Below, one piece after another: positions 44,802 to 55,411 of a stretch of DNA of 64,000 nucleotides. Both the position numbers and the translations under genes were made by a program. Position 1 is the first letter of the stretch. Every line of letters starts with the position of its first letter. The notes beneath the pieces were generated by a model. It was not told where the DNA came from. It worked only from the letters and a program-made list of their open reading frames with translations, and did no database searches. The stretch comes from Luteithermobacter gelatinilyticus (GTDB taxonomy: Bacteria > Pseudomonadota > Alphaproteobacteria > Sphingomonadales > Emcibacteraceae), in NCBI RefSeq assembly GCF_005849285.1, contig NZ_CP040517.1:936501-1000500 (forward strand). The letters are read 5' to 3'.

Positions 44802-45345
44802 TTATCGTCCTCGTCTGCGCGACGTATATGAAAAGGAAATTCGCGGCAAGCTTCAGGAAGAATTCGGGTATAAGAACCCGATGGAAGTTCCCAAGCTTGA
44901 CAAGATCGTGCTGAATATGGGTGTCGGCGAAGCCGTCGGCGATAGCAAGAAAGTGAAAAAGGCCGCCGAGGAACTGGCGCTGATCGCCGGTCAGCGGCCT
45001 GTGATCACTCGTGCCAAGAAGTCTATTGCCGGCTTTAAGGTTCGCGAAGGCATGCCGCTGGGCTGCAAGGTGACCTTGCGCGGTACCCGCATGTACGAGT
45101 TCCTGGACCGTCTGATTCAGGTGGCTCTGCCACGGGTTCGTGACTTCCGGGGCGTGAATGGCAAAAGCTTTGACGGGCGCGGCAACTACGCCTTGGGCCT
45201 GAAAGAACAGATCGTGTTCCCCGAAATCGACTATGACCAGGTTGAGAGCGTACGGGGCCTCGACATCATCATCTGTACGACGGCGAAAACCGACGCGGAG
45301 GCGAAAGCGCTTCTGGCCGGTTTCCAGATGCCGTTTTCAAACTGA
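44794..45345 (+). CDS. rplE: 50S ribosomal protein L5
   Basis: 183 residues. [20 protein letters not shown], the [20 protein letters not shown] signature, and [17 protein letters not shown]. Binds 5S rRNA and contacts S13 in the head bridge. Starts inside rplX. Confidence 0.98.
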   Translation: MADYRPRLRDVYEKEIRGKLQEEFGYKNPMEVPKLDKIVLNMGVGEAVGDSKKVKKAAEELALIAGQRPVITRAKKSIAGFKVREGMPLGCKVTLRGTRMYEFLDRLIQVALPRVRDFRGVNGKSFDGRGNYALGLKEQIVFPEIDYDQVESVRGLDIIICTTAKTDAEAKALLAGFQMPFSN

Positions 45346-45370
45346 TTGAAGCGGCAGGAGGAATTAAGAC

Positions 45371-45676
45371 ATGGCTAAAGTAAGTGCCGTTGAAAAGAAC
45401 AAAAAACGCGAACGTCTGGTGGCGAAGTACGCCGCCAAGCGTGAAGCCTTGAAAAAGGCCGCGAAAGATCCGAACCTGTCTCCGGAAGAGCAGTTCATGG
45501 CCCGTCTCCAGCTGGCCAAGCTGCCGCGCAACAGTGCCAAGACACGACTGCGCAACCGGTGTCAGGTCACCGGCCGTCCGCGCGGCTATTATCGCAAGTT
45601 TAAAATGTCTCGTGTCACGCTTCGTGAACTGGCGTCAAACGGCCAGCTTCCCGGCGTTGTGAAATCGAGCTGGTAA
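45371..45676 (+). CDS. rpsN: 30S ribosomal protein S14
   Basis: 101 residues, the long zinc-independent form: only one Cys ([20 protein letters not shown]) where the zinc form has four. The end is [16 protein letters not shown]. Typical of Proteobacteria. Preceded by AGGAGG. Confidence 0.98.
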   Translation: MAKVSAVEKNKKRERLVAKYAAKREALKKAAKDPNLSPEEQFMARLQLAKLPRNSAKTRLRNRCQVTGRPRGYYRKFKMSRVTLRELASNGQLPGVVKSSW

Positions 45677-45689
45677 GGAGGACTGACGG

Positions 45690-46088
45690 ATGTCGATGAA
45701 CGATCCTCTGGCAGATATGCTGACACGTATCCGTAACGGACAGCGTGCGAATAAAAAAGTGGTTTCCTCTCCGGCTTCCAAAATGCGTCAGCGCATTCTG
45801 GATGTTCTGGAGCGTGAAGGTTACATCCGCGGATATACCCGCACTGGCGATGAAACCGGCAAACCGGAAATCACCATCGAACTGAAATATCATGAAGGTC
45901 AGCCGGTGATTCAGGAAATCCGGCGCGTGTCCAAACCGGGACGTCGGGTTTATTCTTCTGTGGCGGATCTGCCGCGCGTGCGTAACGGTCTTGGTATTTC
46001 GATTGTTTCAACCCCGAAAGGTGTTCTCTCCGACGCGGAAGCCCGTGCTGAAAATGTCGGTGGTGAGATCATCTGCACAGTATTCTAA
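45690..46088 (+). CDS. rpsH: 30S ribosomal protein S8
   Basis: 132 residues. [20 protein letters not shown] and the C-terminal [21 protein letters not shown]8 binds the central domain of 16S rRNA and in E. coli represses the spc operon at the L5 start; not testable here by eye. Confidence 0.98.
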   Translation: MSMNDPLADMLTRIRNGQRANKKVVSSPASKMRQRILDVLEREGYIRGYTRTGDETGKPEITIELKYHEGQPVIQEIRRVSKPGRRVYSSVADLPRVRNGLGISIVSTPKGVLSDAEARAENVGGEIICTVF

Positions 46089-46099
46089 GGAAACGAAGA

Positions 46100-46633
46100 A
46101 TGTCTCGTATTGGTAAAAAACCGGTCGCTGTGCCCCAGGGGGTGGAAGCCAACCTTAACGGGCGCGACCTGACAGTAAAAGGACCGAAAGGTCAGCTTGC
46201 CATGACCTTTATGGAAGAGGTCGACGTCAAGTTTGAAGACGGGCAGATCACCGTAATGCCGATTGGTGAAACCAAACGTGCGCGTTCCATGTGGGGCATG
46301 CAGCGCACTCTCGCCCAGAATCTGGTGACCGGTGTAACCGAAGGATTCAGCAAAACCCTGAATCTGGTTGGTGTGGGGTATCGTGCCTCTGTTCAAGGGA
46401 AGAACCTGCAGTTGCAGCTTGGCTACAGCCATGATGTGCTTTATCCGATTCCGGAAGGCATTGATATCAAATGTCCGGACCAGACGACCATTGTCATCTC
46501 TGGCATTGATAAACAGAAAGTCGGTCAGGTTGCGGCGGAAATTCGTAAATGGCGTAAACCCGAGCCCTATAAAGGCAAAGGGATTAAATACGCTGACGAA
46601 TATATCTTCCGTAAAGAAGGTAAGAAGAAATAA
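46100..46633 (+). CDS. rplF: 50S ribosomal protein L6
   Basis: 177 residues. [20 protein letters not shown] and the signature [20 protein letters not shown]. Lies near the sarcin-ricin loop. Follows rpsH after 11 bp. Confidence 0.98.
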   Translation: MSRIGKKPVAVPQGVEANLNGRDLTVKGPKGQLAMTFMEEVDVKFEDGQITVMPIGETKRARSMWGMQRTLAQNLVTGVTEGFSKTLNLVGVGYRASVQGKNLQLQLGYSHDVLYPIPEGIDIKCPDQTTIVISGIDKQKVGQVAAEIRKWRKPEPYKGKGIKYADEYIFRKEGKKK

Positions 46634-46645
46634 TAGGTGGTCGTT

Positions 46646-47008
46646 ATGCTTACTAGTCAAGATCTCTTTAAACGTCGCCGCCAGCGGGTCCGGACACAGA
46701 TTCGCAAGGTGGCAGCAGGACGGCCCCGTCTTTCTGTTCATCGTACCAACCAGCATATTTATGCTCAGGTAATTGACGATGAAAAGGGCGTGACGGTTGC
46801 CGCAGCATCCACACTGGATGCTGACCTGCGCAGCAAGCTGAAAGTCGGCAGCAATACTCAAGCCGCTGCCGAAGTTGGAAAATTGATCGCAGACCGCGCC
46901 AAAAGCGCCGGTGTGACGGAAGTGGTTTTCGACCGTGGTGGGTTTCTTTATCACGGTCGTGTGAAGGCCCTTGCCGAAGCCGCGCGTGAAGCTGGTCTCA
47001 ACTTCTAA
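46646..47008 (+). CDS. rplR: 50S ribosomal protein L18
   Basis: 120 residues from ATG 46646, with TAGGTGG five bases upstream; the in-frame GTG at 46637 would overlap that site. [20 protein letters not shown] and the C-terminal [20 protein letters not shown]. Binds 5S rRNA with L5. Confidence 0.96.
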   Translation: MLTSQDLFKRRRQRVRTQIRKVAAGRPRLSVHRTNQHIYAQVIDDEKGVTVAAASTLDADLRSKLKVGSNTQAAAEVGKLIADRAKSAGVTEVVFDRGGFLYHGRVKALAEAAREAGLNF

Positions 47009-47028
47009 GAGCGAGAAAGGAAGACAGT

Positions 47029-47583
47029 ATGGCTCGGTCAGATAAAGATAACCGCCAGGAAAGCGATCTGGTAGAAAAGCTTGTTCACATTAATCGTGTG
47101 GCCAAGGTGGTCAAAGGGGGCCGCCGGTTTGGTTTTGCCGCCCTTGTTGTGGTAGGAGACCAGAAAGGACGCGTCGGATTTGGCAAAGGGAAAGCCCGTG
47201 AGGTTCCCGAAGCCATTCGCAAAGCGACAGAAGCCGCCAAAAAGAACATGGTGCGGGTGCCGCTGCGCGAAGGACGGACCCTTCATCATGATATTGAAGG
47301 GCAACACGGTGCCGGTAAGGTGGTCATTCGTTCCGCGAAGCCCGGTACCGGGATCATCGCCGGTGGTCCGATGCGTGCGGTTTTTGAAGCGCTCGGTGTT
47401 CAGGACGTGGTCAGCAAATCAACGGGATCTTCTAATCCCTATAACATGATCCGCGGGACCATTGATGCCCTGAAACGTCAGGCTTCGCCGCGCATGGTAG
47501 CCGCCAGGCGCAACAAAAAAGTCAGTGACATTGTCAGCCGTCGCGGGGACAAGGTGACCCAGGCTGCCCAGGCTACGGAGTAA
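47029..47583 (+). CDS. rpsE: 30S ribosomal protein S5
   Basis: 184 residues. [20 protein letters not shown], then [20 protein letters not shown] in the dsRNA-binding fold, and the C-terminal [21 protein letters not shown]5 shapes decoding accuracy and mRNA unwinding. Confidence 0.98.
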   Translation: MARSDKDNRQESDLVEKLVHINRVAKVVKGGRRFGFAALVVVGDQKGRVGFGKGKAREVPEAIRKATEAAKKNMVRVPLREGRTLHHDIEGQHGAGKVVIRSAKPGTGIIAGGPMRAVFEALGVQDVVSKSTGSSNPYNMIRGTIDALKRQASPRMVAARRNKKVSDIVSRRGDKVTQAAQATE

Positions 47584-47589
47584 CAACTG

Positions 47590-47781
47590 ATGGCCACGAA
47601 AAAGAAAACACTCAAGGTGACGCAGGTCGGCAGCCCGATCCGCAGAACCCAGGACCAGCGGGCAACTTTGATCGGTCTCGGTCTGAATAAAATGCACAAA
47701 ACCCGCGAGCTGGAGGATACTCCTGCAGTGCGGGGCATGATTCGCAAAGTCCGCCACATGGTCAAAGTTGAAGAAGCTTAA
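47590..47781 (+). CDS. rpmD: 50S ribosomal protein L30
   Basis: 63 residues. [20 protein letters not shown] and [20 protein letters not shown]. Starts six bases after rpsE and has the normal single-domain size. Confidence 0.97.
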   Translation: MATKKKTLKVTQVGSPIRRTQDQRATLIGLGLNKMHKTRELEDTPAVRGMIRKVRHMVKVEEA

Positions 47782-47797
47782 AGCAAGGTAAATTGTC

Positions 47798-48298
47798 ATG
47801 AAACTCAACGAAATTGCCAATAAGCCTGGCGCCACCAAGGCCCGCACCCGTATCGGTCGCGGGATCGGGTCCGGCAAGGGCAAAACCGGTGGGCGCGGTG
47901 TAAAGGGCCAGAAGTCCCGTTCAGGTGTTGCCATCAAGGGTTTTGAAGGAGGGCAGATGCCGATTCATATGCGTCTGCCGAAGCGGGGGTTCAACAACAT
48001 CTCCCGCAAGACCTTCGTGCCGCTGAATATCGGCCGGTTGCAGGAAGCAATTGACGCTAAAAAGCTGGATGCCAAAAAACCGATCACCATTGCCACCCTC
48101 AAGGAGGCGGGTCTGGTGAAAAACATCCGGGACGGCATTCGTCTGCTGGCTAAGGGTGAGCTGAAAGCCAAGGTGGATATTGAGGTTTCCGGAGCGTCAG
48201 CCGCCGCCATCAAGGCCGTTGAGGCCGCCGGCGGTAAAGTCACCGTACTGGCTTCTGAGCACAACGCGGCAGAAGACGCCAAAACCGCCGAAGCATAA
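47798..48298 (+). CDS. rplO: 50S ribosomal protein L15
   Basis: 166 residues. [20 protein letters not shown], the Gly-rich RNA-contacting arm, and the C-terminal [20 protein letters not shown] followed by a short Ala/Glu tail. secY follows after 42 bp. Confidence 0.97.
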   Translation: MKLNEIANKPGATKARTRIGRGIGSGKGKTGGRGVKGQKSRSGVAIKGFEGGQMPIHMRLPKRGFNNISRKTFVPLNIGRLQEAIDAKKLDAKKPITIATLKEAGLVKNIRDGIRLLAKGELKAKVDIEVSGASAAAIKAVEAAGGKVTVLASEHNAAEDAKTAEA

Positions 48299-48340
48299 GT
48301 GTTGATATAACCATAATAAGGCAACAGGGAATATAGACAT

Positions 48341-49675
48341 ATGGCCTCAGCAGCGGAACAACTTGCGGCGAACCTGAACTTCAGTGCCTTTTCCAAGGCA
48401 ACGGAGCTGAAGAAAAGGATCTGGTTTACCCTTGGTGCGCTGATTATCTATCGTCTGGGGACTTATGTCCCCCTGCCAGGCATTGACCCTGTTGCCCTGA
48501 GCCAGATGTTCACCCAAAATCAGAGCGGCATCCTCGGGATGTTGGATCTGTTTGCGGGTGGGGCATTGCAGCGCATGAGTATTTTTGCGCTCAACATCAT
48601 GCCTTATATTTCGGCGTCCATTATCATGCAGCTCATGACCTCCATTTCGCCCACGCTCGGCGCGCTGAAAAAAGAGGGACAGGCCGGACGCCGCAAAATC
48701 AATCAGTATACCCGTTATGGGACGGTGCTGCTGACGGCGGTGCAGGGATATGCCATTGCCGTGGGACTGGAAAATAGTATTGCCATTGATCCGGGGCTGT
48801 TTTTCCGGGCGACCACCGTCATTACCCTGGTGGGGGGCACACTGTTGCTGATGTGGCTGGGTGAACAGATCACCGCCCGGGGCGTGGGGAACGGGATTTC
48901 ATTGATCATTTTTGCCGGGATCGTGGCGCAGTTGCCGTCGGCGATTGCCGGAACCCTGGATATGAGCAGCCGGGGGCTTCTGGGCGGCCCGCTGGTCATT
49001 GTCGGTCTGATCGTCATGGTTGTTGTGGTCATTGCATTCATCGTATTTATGGAGCGGGCCCAGCGCAAGGTATTGATCCAGTATCCAAAACGCCAACAAG
49101 CCAATCAGATTGCCCAAGGCGACAAGTCCCATATGCCGCTGAAACTGAATACCGCTGGGGTGATTCCGCCGATCTTTGCATCCTCTTTGCTGCTGATGCC
49201 GATGACGGTGGCGGGGTTTCTGGCCGATGGTGGACCGGAATGGATGACGACGGTAACGGCCTTGCTGGGGCCGGGACAGCCGTTGTATATGGCGTTGTAT
49301 GCTATCGGAATCATTTTCTTCTGTTTCTTTTATACCGCCATTGTGTTCAATCCGGAGGACACCGCGGAGAATCTGAAAAAGTATGGTGGCTTTATTCCGG
49401 GGATTCGTCCGGGTAAAAACACGGCCAAATATCTGGATTTTGTGCTTACCCGTTTGACCGTGGTCGGAGCGCTTTACCTGACACTTGTCTGTTTGCTGCC
49501 GGAGGTTCTGCGGTCTCAATACAGCATTCCCTTTTACTTTGGCGGGACTTCCCTGCTGATTGTGGTTAATGTAACCATGGATACGGTAGGTCAGATCCAC
49601 AGCCATCTTCTGGCGCATCAGTATGAGGGCCTGCTGAAGAAGTCCAAATTGAGAGGGAAGGGACGTCGCAGATGA
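48341..49675 (+). CDS. secY: Preprotein translocase subunit SecY
   Basis: 444 residues with ten membrane helices. The first is preceded by ELKKRIWFTLGALIIYRLGT; the plug region is FAGGALQRMSIFALNIMPYI; the cytosolic C5 loop includes GFIPGIRPGKNTAKYLD. It forms the SecYEG channel with SecE (22166). The stop overlaps the adk start by four bases (ATGA). Confidence 0.98.
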   Translation: MASAAEQLAANLNFSAFSKATELKKRIWFTLGALIIYRLGTYVPLPGIDPVALSQMFTQNQSGILGMLDLFAGGALQRMSIFALNIMPYISASIIMQLMTSISPTLGALKKEGQAGRRKINQYTRYGTVLLTAVQGYAIAVGLENSIAIDPGLFFRATTVITLVGGTLLLMWLGEQITARGVGNGISLIIFAGIVAQLPSAIAGTLDMSSRGLLGGPLVIVGLIVMVVVVIAFIVFMERAQRKVLIQYPKRQQANQIAQGDKSHMPLKLNTAGVIPPIFASSLLLMPMTVAGFLADGGPEWMTTVTALLGPGQPLYMALYAIGIIFFCFFYTAIVFNPEDTAENLKKYGGFIPGIRPGKNTAKYLDFVLTRLTVVGALYLTLVCLLPEVLRSQYSIPFYFGGTSLLIVVNVTMDTVGQIHSHLLAHQYEGLLKKSKLRGKGRRR

Positions 49676-50322
49676 TTATTATTTTGTTAGGTCCGCCGGG
49701 CGCCGGAAAAGGCACACAGGCAAAGCGTATCGAGGCCAGTCGCGGACTGGTGCAGTTGTCCACCGGAGACATGTTGCGCGCCGCTGTGGCCAATGAGACC
49801 GAGGTTGGCAACAAAGCCAAGGAATTCATGGATGCTGGCAAACTGGTCTCGGATGATGTTGTGATCGGAATCATCGAAGACCGTATTGCCCAACAGGATT
49901 GCGAAAAAGGTTTCCTTCTGGACGGTTTTCCGCGCACCGTGGCTCAGGCGGAAGCCCTGGACGAAATGCTTGCGAAAAAAGGCCTGAAAGTCGATGCGGT
50001 GATCGAAATGAAGGTCGATGACGAAGCTTTGATTGATCGCATTGCCGGGCGGTATACCTGTGCGGAATGTAATGCGGGATATCACGACACGAACCTCAAA
50101 CCACGTGTGGCTGGTGTGTGTGACAGCTGTGGTTCTACGAATTTCATCCGCCGGGCGGACGACAATCGTGAAACGGTTGTCTCGCGTCTGGAAGCCTATC
50201 ACGCACAAACGGCTCCTCTGCTTCCCTATTATCGGGAAAAAGGAGTTTTGAAAACGATTGATGGGATGGCCGACATTGATGATGTCACCGCCCAGATCAA
50301 TCAGGTGTTGGACGCGCTTTAA
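49672..50322 (+). CDS. adk: Adenylate kinase with Cys4 zinc-type lid
   Basis: 216 residues. P loop LLGPPGAGKGTQAKRIE, the NMP-binding segment STGDMLRAAV, and DGFPRTVAQA. The lid carries two CxxC pairs (YTCAECNAGY and GVCDSCGSTN), the zinc-binding long form common in Gram-positive bacteria and also found in part of the alphaproteobacteria; E. coli has no such cysteines. Interconverts AMP+ATP with 2 ADP. Coupled to secY by overlap. Confidence 0.97.
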   Translation: MIIILLGPPGAGKGTQAKRIEASRGLVQLSTGDMLRAAVANETEVGNKAKEFMDAGKLVSDDVVIGIIEDRIAQQDCEKGFLLDGFPRTVAQAEALDEMLAKKGLKVDAVIEMKVDDEALIDRIAGRYTCAECNAGYHDTNLKPRVAGVCDSCGSTNFIRRADDNRETVVSRLEAYHAQTAPLLPYYREKGVLKTIDGMADIDDVTAQINQVLDAL

Positions 50323-50351
50323 AAAAAGTGTACAAGTTGGCCTTTGAAAGG

Positions 50352-50379
50352 TTGACTGAGCGTCCTTAATACATATAAT
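50352..50379 (+). promoter_or_regulatory. Promoter before rpsM
   Basis: TTGACT (50352-50357), a 16-bp spacer and a perfect TATAAT (50374-50379) lie 69 bp before the rpsM start. It would give the alpha genes (rpsM, rpsK, rpoA, rplQ) their own transcript in addition to read-through from spc. Confidence 0.8.
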
Positions 50380-50447
50380 CGCGCAACTTCACGGCTATCC
50401 GGGTCGTTGCTGGGACTTTATTGGAAATTTGATCGGGAGATACGATC

Positions 50448-50816
50448 GTGGCGCGTATTGCTGGCGTTAACATACCCACCGCGAAGAGGGTGGAAATTGC
50501 TTTGACCTATATCCATGGGATTGGTCGGACCACGGCCAAGGCCATTTGTGAAAAACTTGGCATTAAACCTGAAACACGGGTCAATGAATTGAGCGATGCG
50601 GAAGTCATCAAAATCCGCGAAACCATTGACAATGATTATGTCGTGGAAGGTGATCTTCGTCGTGAAGTAGCCATGGACATCAAGCGTCTGACGGACCTTG
50701 GCTGTTACCGGGGGCTGCGGCACCGTAAGAAACTGCCTGTACGCGGACAGCGGACAAGCACCAATGCCCGCACCCGCAAGGGTAAAGCTGTTCCGATTGC
50801 CGGTAAGAAGAAATAA
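50448..50816 (+). CDS. rpsM: 30S ribosomal protein S13
   Basis: 122 residues with a GTG start at 50448 ([20 protein letters not shown]), preceded by GGGAGA. C-terminal [20 protein letters not shown] touches P-site tRNA. No rpmJ or infA precedes it, as usual in alphaproteobacteria. Confidence 0.97.
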   Translation: MARIAGVNIPTAKRVEIALTYIHGIGRTTAKAICEKLGIKPETRVNELSDAEVIKIRETIDNDYVVEGDLRREVAMDIKRLTDLGCYRGLRHRKKLPVRGQRTSTNARTRKGKAVPIAGKKK

Positions 50817-50828
50817 GGTATTTGAAAG

Positions 50829-51215
50829 ATGGCTGCTGAAAAACGTGTTCGTCGCAGAGAGCGCAAGAATATCACCAATGCGGTTGCGCATGTGAATTCG
50901 ACATTCAACAATACGATTATTACCATCACCGATGCTCAGGGAAATGCCATTTCCTGGTCCACCGCCGGGGCGATGGGATTTAAAGGGTCCCGTAAATCTA
51001 CGCCCTATGCGGCGCAGGTGGCGGCTGAGGATGCCGGCAGGAAAGCCCAGGAACACGGCGTGAAGACCCTTGAGGTTGAAGTGAAGGGGCCGGGGTCCGG
51101 ACGTGAATCTGCTCTGCGCGCCTTGCAGGCTGTGGGATTCACCATCACCTCCATCCGGGATGTGACGCCGATCCCGCATAACGGATGCCGTCCGCCCAAA
51201 CGCCGCCGGGTATAA
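50829..51215 (+). CDS. rpsK: 30S ribosomal protein S11
   Basis: 128 residues. [20 protein letters not shown] and the C-terminal [20 protein letters not shown]11 forms the platform near the mRNA exit. rpoA follows directly, without rpsD between them. Confidence 0.98.
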   Translation: MAAEKRVRRRERKNITNAVAHVNSTFNNTIITITDAQGNAISWSTAGAMGFKGSRKSTPYAAQVAAEDAGRKAQEHGVKTLEVEVKGPGSGRESALRALQAVGFTITSIRDVTPIPHNGCRPPKRRRV

Positions 51216-51288
51216 AATTACCTAATGCTCTGCCTTTCCGCAGGCGGAAGGGCGCAGGTAACGTGAAAATTTTTACGGGGATTGAACA

Positions 51289-52305
51289 GTGATCCAAAAG
51301 AATTGGCAGGAACTCATTAAGCCGACCAAGCTTGACATCAAACAGGAAGGTGACGAGCGCAGGAAGGCGACTATCGTGGCGGAGCCTCTGGAACGGGGTT
51401 TCGGCATGACTCTGGGCAACGCCCTGCGCCGCGTGCTGCTGTCCTCCCTTCAGGGAGCGGCTGTGACGTCAATCCATATTGACAATGTGCTTCATGAATT
51501 CTCTTCCATTCCGGGAGTGCGGGAAGATGTGACTGACATCATTCTCAACATCAAAAACATGGCCGTCGGGATGGAGGAAGAGGGGCCGAAACGGCTGACC
51601 CTCGAAGCCACCGGGCCCGGTGAAGTGACGGCAGGGCAGATTACCGAAGTGGCCGGTGTGACTATTTACAATCCTAAGCTGGTGATTTGTACGCTGGACG
51701 AAGGGGCTGAGCTGCGTATGGAGCTTACGGTCAATACCGGTAAGGGGTATGTGCCGGCGGTTAACAACCGTCCGGACGATGCTCCCATCGGCCTGATCCC
51801 CGTAGATAGCCTTTACAGCCCGGTTCGCCGGGTCAGCTATCGGGTGGAAAATACCCGTGAAGGTCAGATTCTGGATTATGACAAATTAATCATGACCATT
51901 GAAACTGACGGTACGGTAACCCCCGAAGATGCTCTGGCCTTTGCAGCACGGATCCTGCAGGATCAGCTCCAGACGTTCATCAATTTTGAAGAACCCGAAG
52001 ATGTTGCTGATGAGAAGGAATCCGAAGAGCCGGCCTTTAACCGTAATCTGTTGCGTCGGGTGGATGAACTCGAACTTTCCGTTCGTTCCGCCAACTGCCT
52101 GAAGAATGACAATATTGTCTATATTGGCGATCTCGTGAAGAAAACCGAAGCCGAAATGTTGCGTACCCCCAACTTCGGGCGTAAATCCCTGAACGAGATC
52201 AAAGAGGTCCTCGCTTCCATGGGGCTGCGTCTGGGGATGGAAAACCCGGGCTGGCCGCCGGAGAATATCGAGGAACTTGTCAAGAAAATGGAACAGGAAT
52301 TTTAA
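51289..52305 (+). CDS. rpoA: RNA polymerase alpha subunit
   Basis: 338 residues with a GTG start at 51289 ([20 protein letters not shown]). The N-terminal dimer/assembly domain contains [20 protein letters not shown]; the C-terminal domain (about 255-335) has [20 protein letters not shown], which contacts UP elements and activators. Standard length. Confidence 0.97.
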   Translation: MIQKNWQELIKPTKLDIKQEGDERRKATIVAEPLERGFGMTLGNALRRVLLSSLQGAAVTSIHIDNVLHEFSSIPGVREDVTDIILNIKNMAVGMEEEGPKRLTLEATGPGEVTAGQITEVAGVTIYNPKLVICTLDEGAELRMELTVNTGKGYVPAVNNRPDDAPIGLIPVDSLYSPVRRVSYRVENTREGQILDYDKLIMTIETDGTVTPEDALAFAARILQDQLQTFINFEEPEDVADEKESEEPAFNRNLLRRVDELELSVRSANCLKNDNIVYIGDLVKKTEAEMLRTPNFGRKSLNEIKEVLASMGLRLGMENPGWPPENIEELVKKMEQEF

Positions 52306-52366
52306 TTAGTTTAACCCAAAATGGGGCAGGGTCCGTTAGAGGATACCCTCCCAAGGAGTAAGGAAC

Positions 52367-52831
52367 ATGCGGCATCGCAAAGCTGGCCGTAAGCTGAATA
52401 GAACAAGCTCTCATCGCAAAGCCATGTTTGCCAATATGGCACATGCGCTTCTCAAGCACGAGCAGATCATTACCACGCTGCCGAAAGCCAAGGAACTGCG
52501 TCCTATTGTGGAACGACTGATTACTCTTGGTAAACGCGGCGATCTGCATGCCCGTCGTCTGGCAGCGTCCAAACTGCCGCAAATTTCCCGGGAAACCATC
52601 AAGGACGGCAAGGAAATTGATGTTCTTGCTAAACTGTTCGGGGAACTGGCAGAACGGTATGCAGACCGTAAGGGCGGTTATACCCGTGTCCTGAAAGCCG
52701 GTTACCGGCATGGGGATGCGGCGCCGGTGGCTGTTATTGAACTGGTTGACCGAAATGAGGAGGCCAAAGGTCAGGCTTCTGGTCCGGTACAGGTGGACGA
52801 TGAAGAGGCCGAGGCTGACGAAGCGGCATAA
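52367..52831 (+). CDS. rplQ: 50S ribosomal protein L17
   Basis: 154 residues. [20 protein letters not shown] and [20 protein letters not shown]. An acidic tail ([11 protein letters not shown]) extends it beyond the E. coli length, as in other alphaproteobacteria. Last gene of the long ribosomal block, closed by a terminator. Confidence 0.97.
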   Translation: MRHRKAGRKLNRTSSHRKAMFANMAHALLKHEQIITTLPKAKELRPIVERLITLGKRGDLHARRLAASKLPQISRETIKDGKEIDVLAKLFGELAERYADRKGGYTRVLKAGYRHGDAAPVAVIELVDRNEEAKGQASGPVQVDDEEAEADEAA

Positions 52832-52856
52832 GCTTTTTATTACATCAGAAATACAC

Positions 52857-52884
52857 AAAAGGCGGTCCCGAGACCGCCTTTTTT
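52857..52884 (+). terminator. Intrinsic terminator after rplQ
   Basis: GGCGGTC (52861-52867) pairs with GACCGCC (52872-52878) around CCGA, with A-rich and T-rich flanks that pair as well. It ends the ribosomal operon and, read backwards, the converging reverse operon. Confidence 0.88.
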
Positions 52885-52885
52885 A

Positions 52886-53914
52886 TTATGTCCGCACCAG
52901 ATAAAACAGGCAGTCGCTCAGGGCAAGATGAGGTTGGGTCGTCACCATAAACAGCCGCAGGTCACAGGTGGTGAACAATATGCCATCTCTTTCATAAAAC
53001 AGTTCCCTGGCGAGGTTCCGCCCGTCGTAGTCCAGGACCAAAAACCTGTCCAGCCCTTGTTCGTCAAGCCAGCCTAGCGCCACATCCTTGCCGGTGACGC
53101 CAAAGTTGTATCTTTCGATATCTTCATGCAATGTGACATTTATATTGGGCATTCGATGTGGGCCATAGGCCAGTGTTGTGCCGAATTGCAGCTCAACGCG
53201 CAGGGGATGGGCGTAAAGATCAATTTCGGGCCAGGTCGAGGCGTCTGCGGCGGGGGAAAAGAGGGTGTCGAGGCCGCCGAAGGTTTCGATGGCCTTGAGC
53301 GCCGTTCTGTCGGCTTCCATATCCCAACAGCCTCCGGCTTCCAGGGTGATAATCGGGGCGCCGATCTCTGCTTCCATCAGTGCCCCAAGATGAATGCCGG
53401 TATAGATCAGCCGGTGACTGAGCTGCGCCGCCAGCATTTTGTGTTGTTCGGTCAAATGAGAGGTGACGGCAAAATCCGGCCCCGAGCCGGAAGTGTTGTG
53501 AATATCCAGCACGGCTTCCGGTTTTAGCTGTCGCAGATGATGCAGGATCTGTTTGGCGAGTTTGCCTTCGGGGCCGGCGTAGGGCGGCCGGAAACAACGA
53601 TTGATATCCGCATGACCGGGCAGAAACCTGTGACTGAATTCCGGAGGTGTGAGCGCCGCGCGGACCGAACAGATCAGAAAATGCAAGGTAACCTGAGGTA
53701 CGGGCCGGTTTTTCAGCCAGTGAAACAACGCCTTGGCACCGGAAGGTTCATTGCCGTGAAGCAGGGTAACGACTCCGCGGCAGCGGCTGCTGTCCTTGCC
53801 GGTGATCTGGATCCATGTGGGGCCGCCCAAACGGGTCAGAAAGTCTTTCAGGCTGTTTCCCAGCTCTTCTTCCGGCGGGTCGATCCAGATGTTGATGGTA
53901 TCAGATGCAGTCAT
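52886..53914 (-). CDS. Succinylglutamate desuccinylase/aspartoacylase family hydrolase
   Basis: 342 residues if started at ATG 53914, which overlaps the preceding stop as TGATG; ATG 53932 would add six residues. Zinc ligands of the M14-like fold are seen in LLHGNEPSG (His, Glu) and LDIHNTSG (His), and a likely catalytic Glu in ITLEAGG. Members remove acyl groups from N-acyl amino acids. Substrate unknown. It is the last of three reverse genes and is coupled to the GCS2-type ligase, so it may process or balance a gamma-glutamyl or acyl-amino-acid product. Confidence 0.8.
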   Translation of the reverse strand: MTASDTINIWIDPPEEELGNSLKDFLTRLGGPTWIQITGKDSSRCRGVVTLLHGNEPSGAKALFHWLKNRPVPQVTLHFLICSVRAALTPPEFSHRFLPGHADINRCFRPPYAGPEGKLAKQILHHLRQLKPEAVLDIHNTSGSGPDFAVTSHLTEQHKMLAAQLSHRLIYTGIHLGALMEAEIGAPIITLEAGGCWDMEADRTALKAIETFGGLDTLFSPAADASTWPEIDLYAHPLRVELQFGTTLAYGPHRMPNINVTLHEDIERYNFGVTGKDVALGWLDEQGLDRFLVLDYDGRNLARELFYERDGILFTTCDLRLFMVTTQPHLALSDCLFYLVRT

Positions 53915-55404
53915 CAGGAGGCAGCGCTCCATTCGGTCACGGGACGGTCTCGCCCCTGTTCCTGAATATAGTTTTTTAACATGGCCTGGCAGGCTTCCTC
54001 TGTGCCAAGATGTTTTTTGTATTTTTCAAACATTTCCAGTTGCCAGCGCGCCCCGGTCATTCGGGCGTTCAGTCTGTCCCGCAGGATTGTGAACATCTGC
54101 TGGATGAGGGTTTTCTCGACCCTGATCTGGTTAAGTCCTTCCTGCATGACCGGCAGCAGGGCCTCGATCACTTTTGTGATGGGGCGCTCAACCGGGTGAT
54201 GCTGTTTTTCTTCGGGCCACAGAATGCGGGCCTCTAGGCCGTTCTGGGCCGCCCGATAAAAATTATATTCGGCAAAGCGGAACGGCATGGCCGGCAGGAT
54301 GTCATTGATCCGGTCCCGTAACCCGATGGCAAGGCCGATATACAGGGCGGCATTGGCCGTCATGTCAATGAGCGACGGCCCGGCGGGCAGGGCCCGCATT
54401 TCTATGCGCAGATGGCCGCCGTCGCTGGCGGAATAGATGGCCCGGTTCCAGGGCCAGGTGGTTCCCATATGCAGGCATAATTCCTCAAGGCCGGGCAATT
54501 TGCCCTGTTGATAAAGTTTTTTGCTGTCTTCTTCGCAGAGCACCGGGAAGATTGGGGGGAACAGGCGAGCCGTTTCCGCAAAAAGCTCCCAGGCGTCGTT
54601 TCTGACCCAGCCGTGGCCGAAAGTAACACGGGCCGGTTGCCGCCAGGCCACGCTATTCCGTCGGCGGCTGTCAATGGATTGTTTGAACAGGGCGATTCGG
54701 GTTTCCTGCCACAGGCGCCGCCCCAGAAGAAGCGGCGAGTTGGCCGCCATCGCCACGACCAGCGGGGTGATAAGTTGTATAGTGTTGAAAGTGTCGGCGA
54801 ATTTGTCCGGTTCTGTGCGTAAATGGATCTGAAAGGAGGTATTGGCCCCTTCCAGCGTCACGTCGCTTGAGGTCAGGTGCAGCGAATCGCGTCCGTTGAT
54901 ATTCACTTCAAAGGCTTTGCCACGCAGTTTGTGCAGACTGTTGGACAGGCAATGAAACCGGGGAATATCGGTCATATAGGCCGATTGCAGATGTTCTTGA
55001 TGCAAAGTGGGCAGGATACCGATGGGAACCAGACGGCTGTCATAGGCGCCAGCAGCGTTATTGGCGTCGGCAAGCGCCTGTTTCATTTCCCGGTGCAGGG
55101 TGGAAAAGGACGCCCCTGCCGCAAGTGTCGGGGTGACATTGTATTCCAGGTTGAACTGGTTGAGTTCCAGTTGGAAACGGGATGTGTCCAGCTTGTTCAG
55201 AATCTTCTTGTTAATCGGGGAAATTATGCCTTCCCGATCGGTGATATACATTTCAAATTCAGCACCCAGTGTCATGGGGCCCACCCCGAAATCCGGTCGG
55301 GCGAGGATCTTCTTAAGCAGGATTAGCTGCTCATTCAGGCGTTGGGAAAAACTCCGGAAGTCCCGTTCGTCAAATGTTGTTTTGTCGAAATTTTTTCCCA
55401 TCAA
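53914..55404 (-). CDS. Glutamate-cysteine ligase family 2 (GCS2/YbdK-like) protein
   Basis: 496 residues. Early motif LGAEFEMYITDREG is the Glu/Mg-binding start of the GCS2 carboxylate-amine ligase family; GRDSLHLTSSDVTLEGANTS and HLRIEMRALPAGPSLIDMTA follow. Family members join Glu to an amine with ATP, but many are of unproven substrate. The second start codon (two Met in a row) is equally possible. It sits seven bases after the TRIC-like gene and overlaps the hydrolase by the stop, forming one operon. Confidence 0.82.
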   Translation of the reverse strand: MMGKNFDKTTFDERDFRSFSQRLNEQLILLKKILARPDFGVGPMTLGAEFEMYITDREGIISPINKKILNKLDTSRFQLELNQFNLEYNVTPTLAAGASFSTLHREMKQALADANNAAGAYDSRLVPIGILPTLHQEHLQSAYMTDIPRFHCLSNSLHKLRGKAFEVNINGRDSLHLTSSDVTLEGANTSFQIHLRTEPDKFADTFNTIQLITPLVVAMAANSPLLLGRRLWQETRIALFKQSIDSRRRNSVAWRQPARVTFGHGWVRNDAWELFAETARLFPPIFPVLCEEDSKKLYQQGKLPGLEELCLHMGTTWPWNRAIYSASDGGHLRIEMRALPAGPSLIDMTANAALYIGLAIGLRDRINDILPAMPFRFAEYNFYRAAQNGLEARILWPEEKQHHPVERPITKVIEALLPVMQEGLNQIRVEKTLIQQMFTILRDRLNARMTGARWQLEMFEKYKKHLGTEEACQAMLKNYIQEQGRDRPVTEWSAAS

Positions 55405-55411
55405 AATTCCT

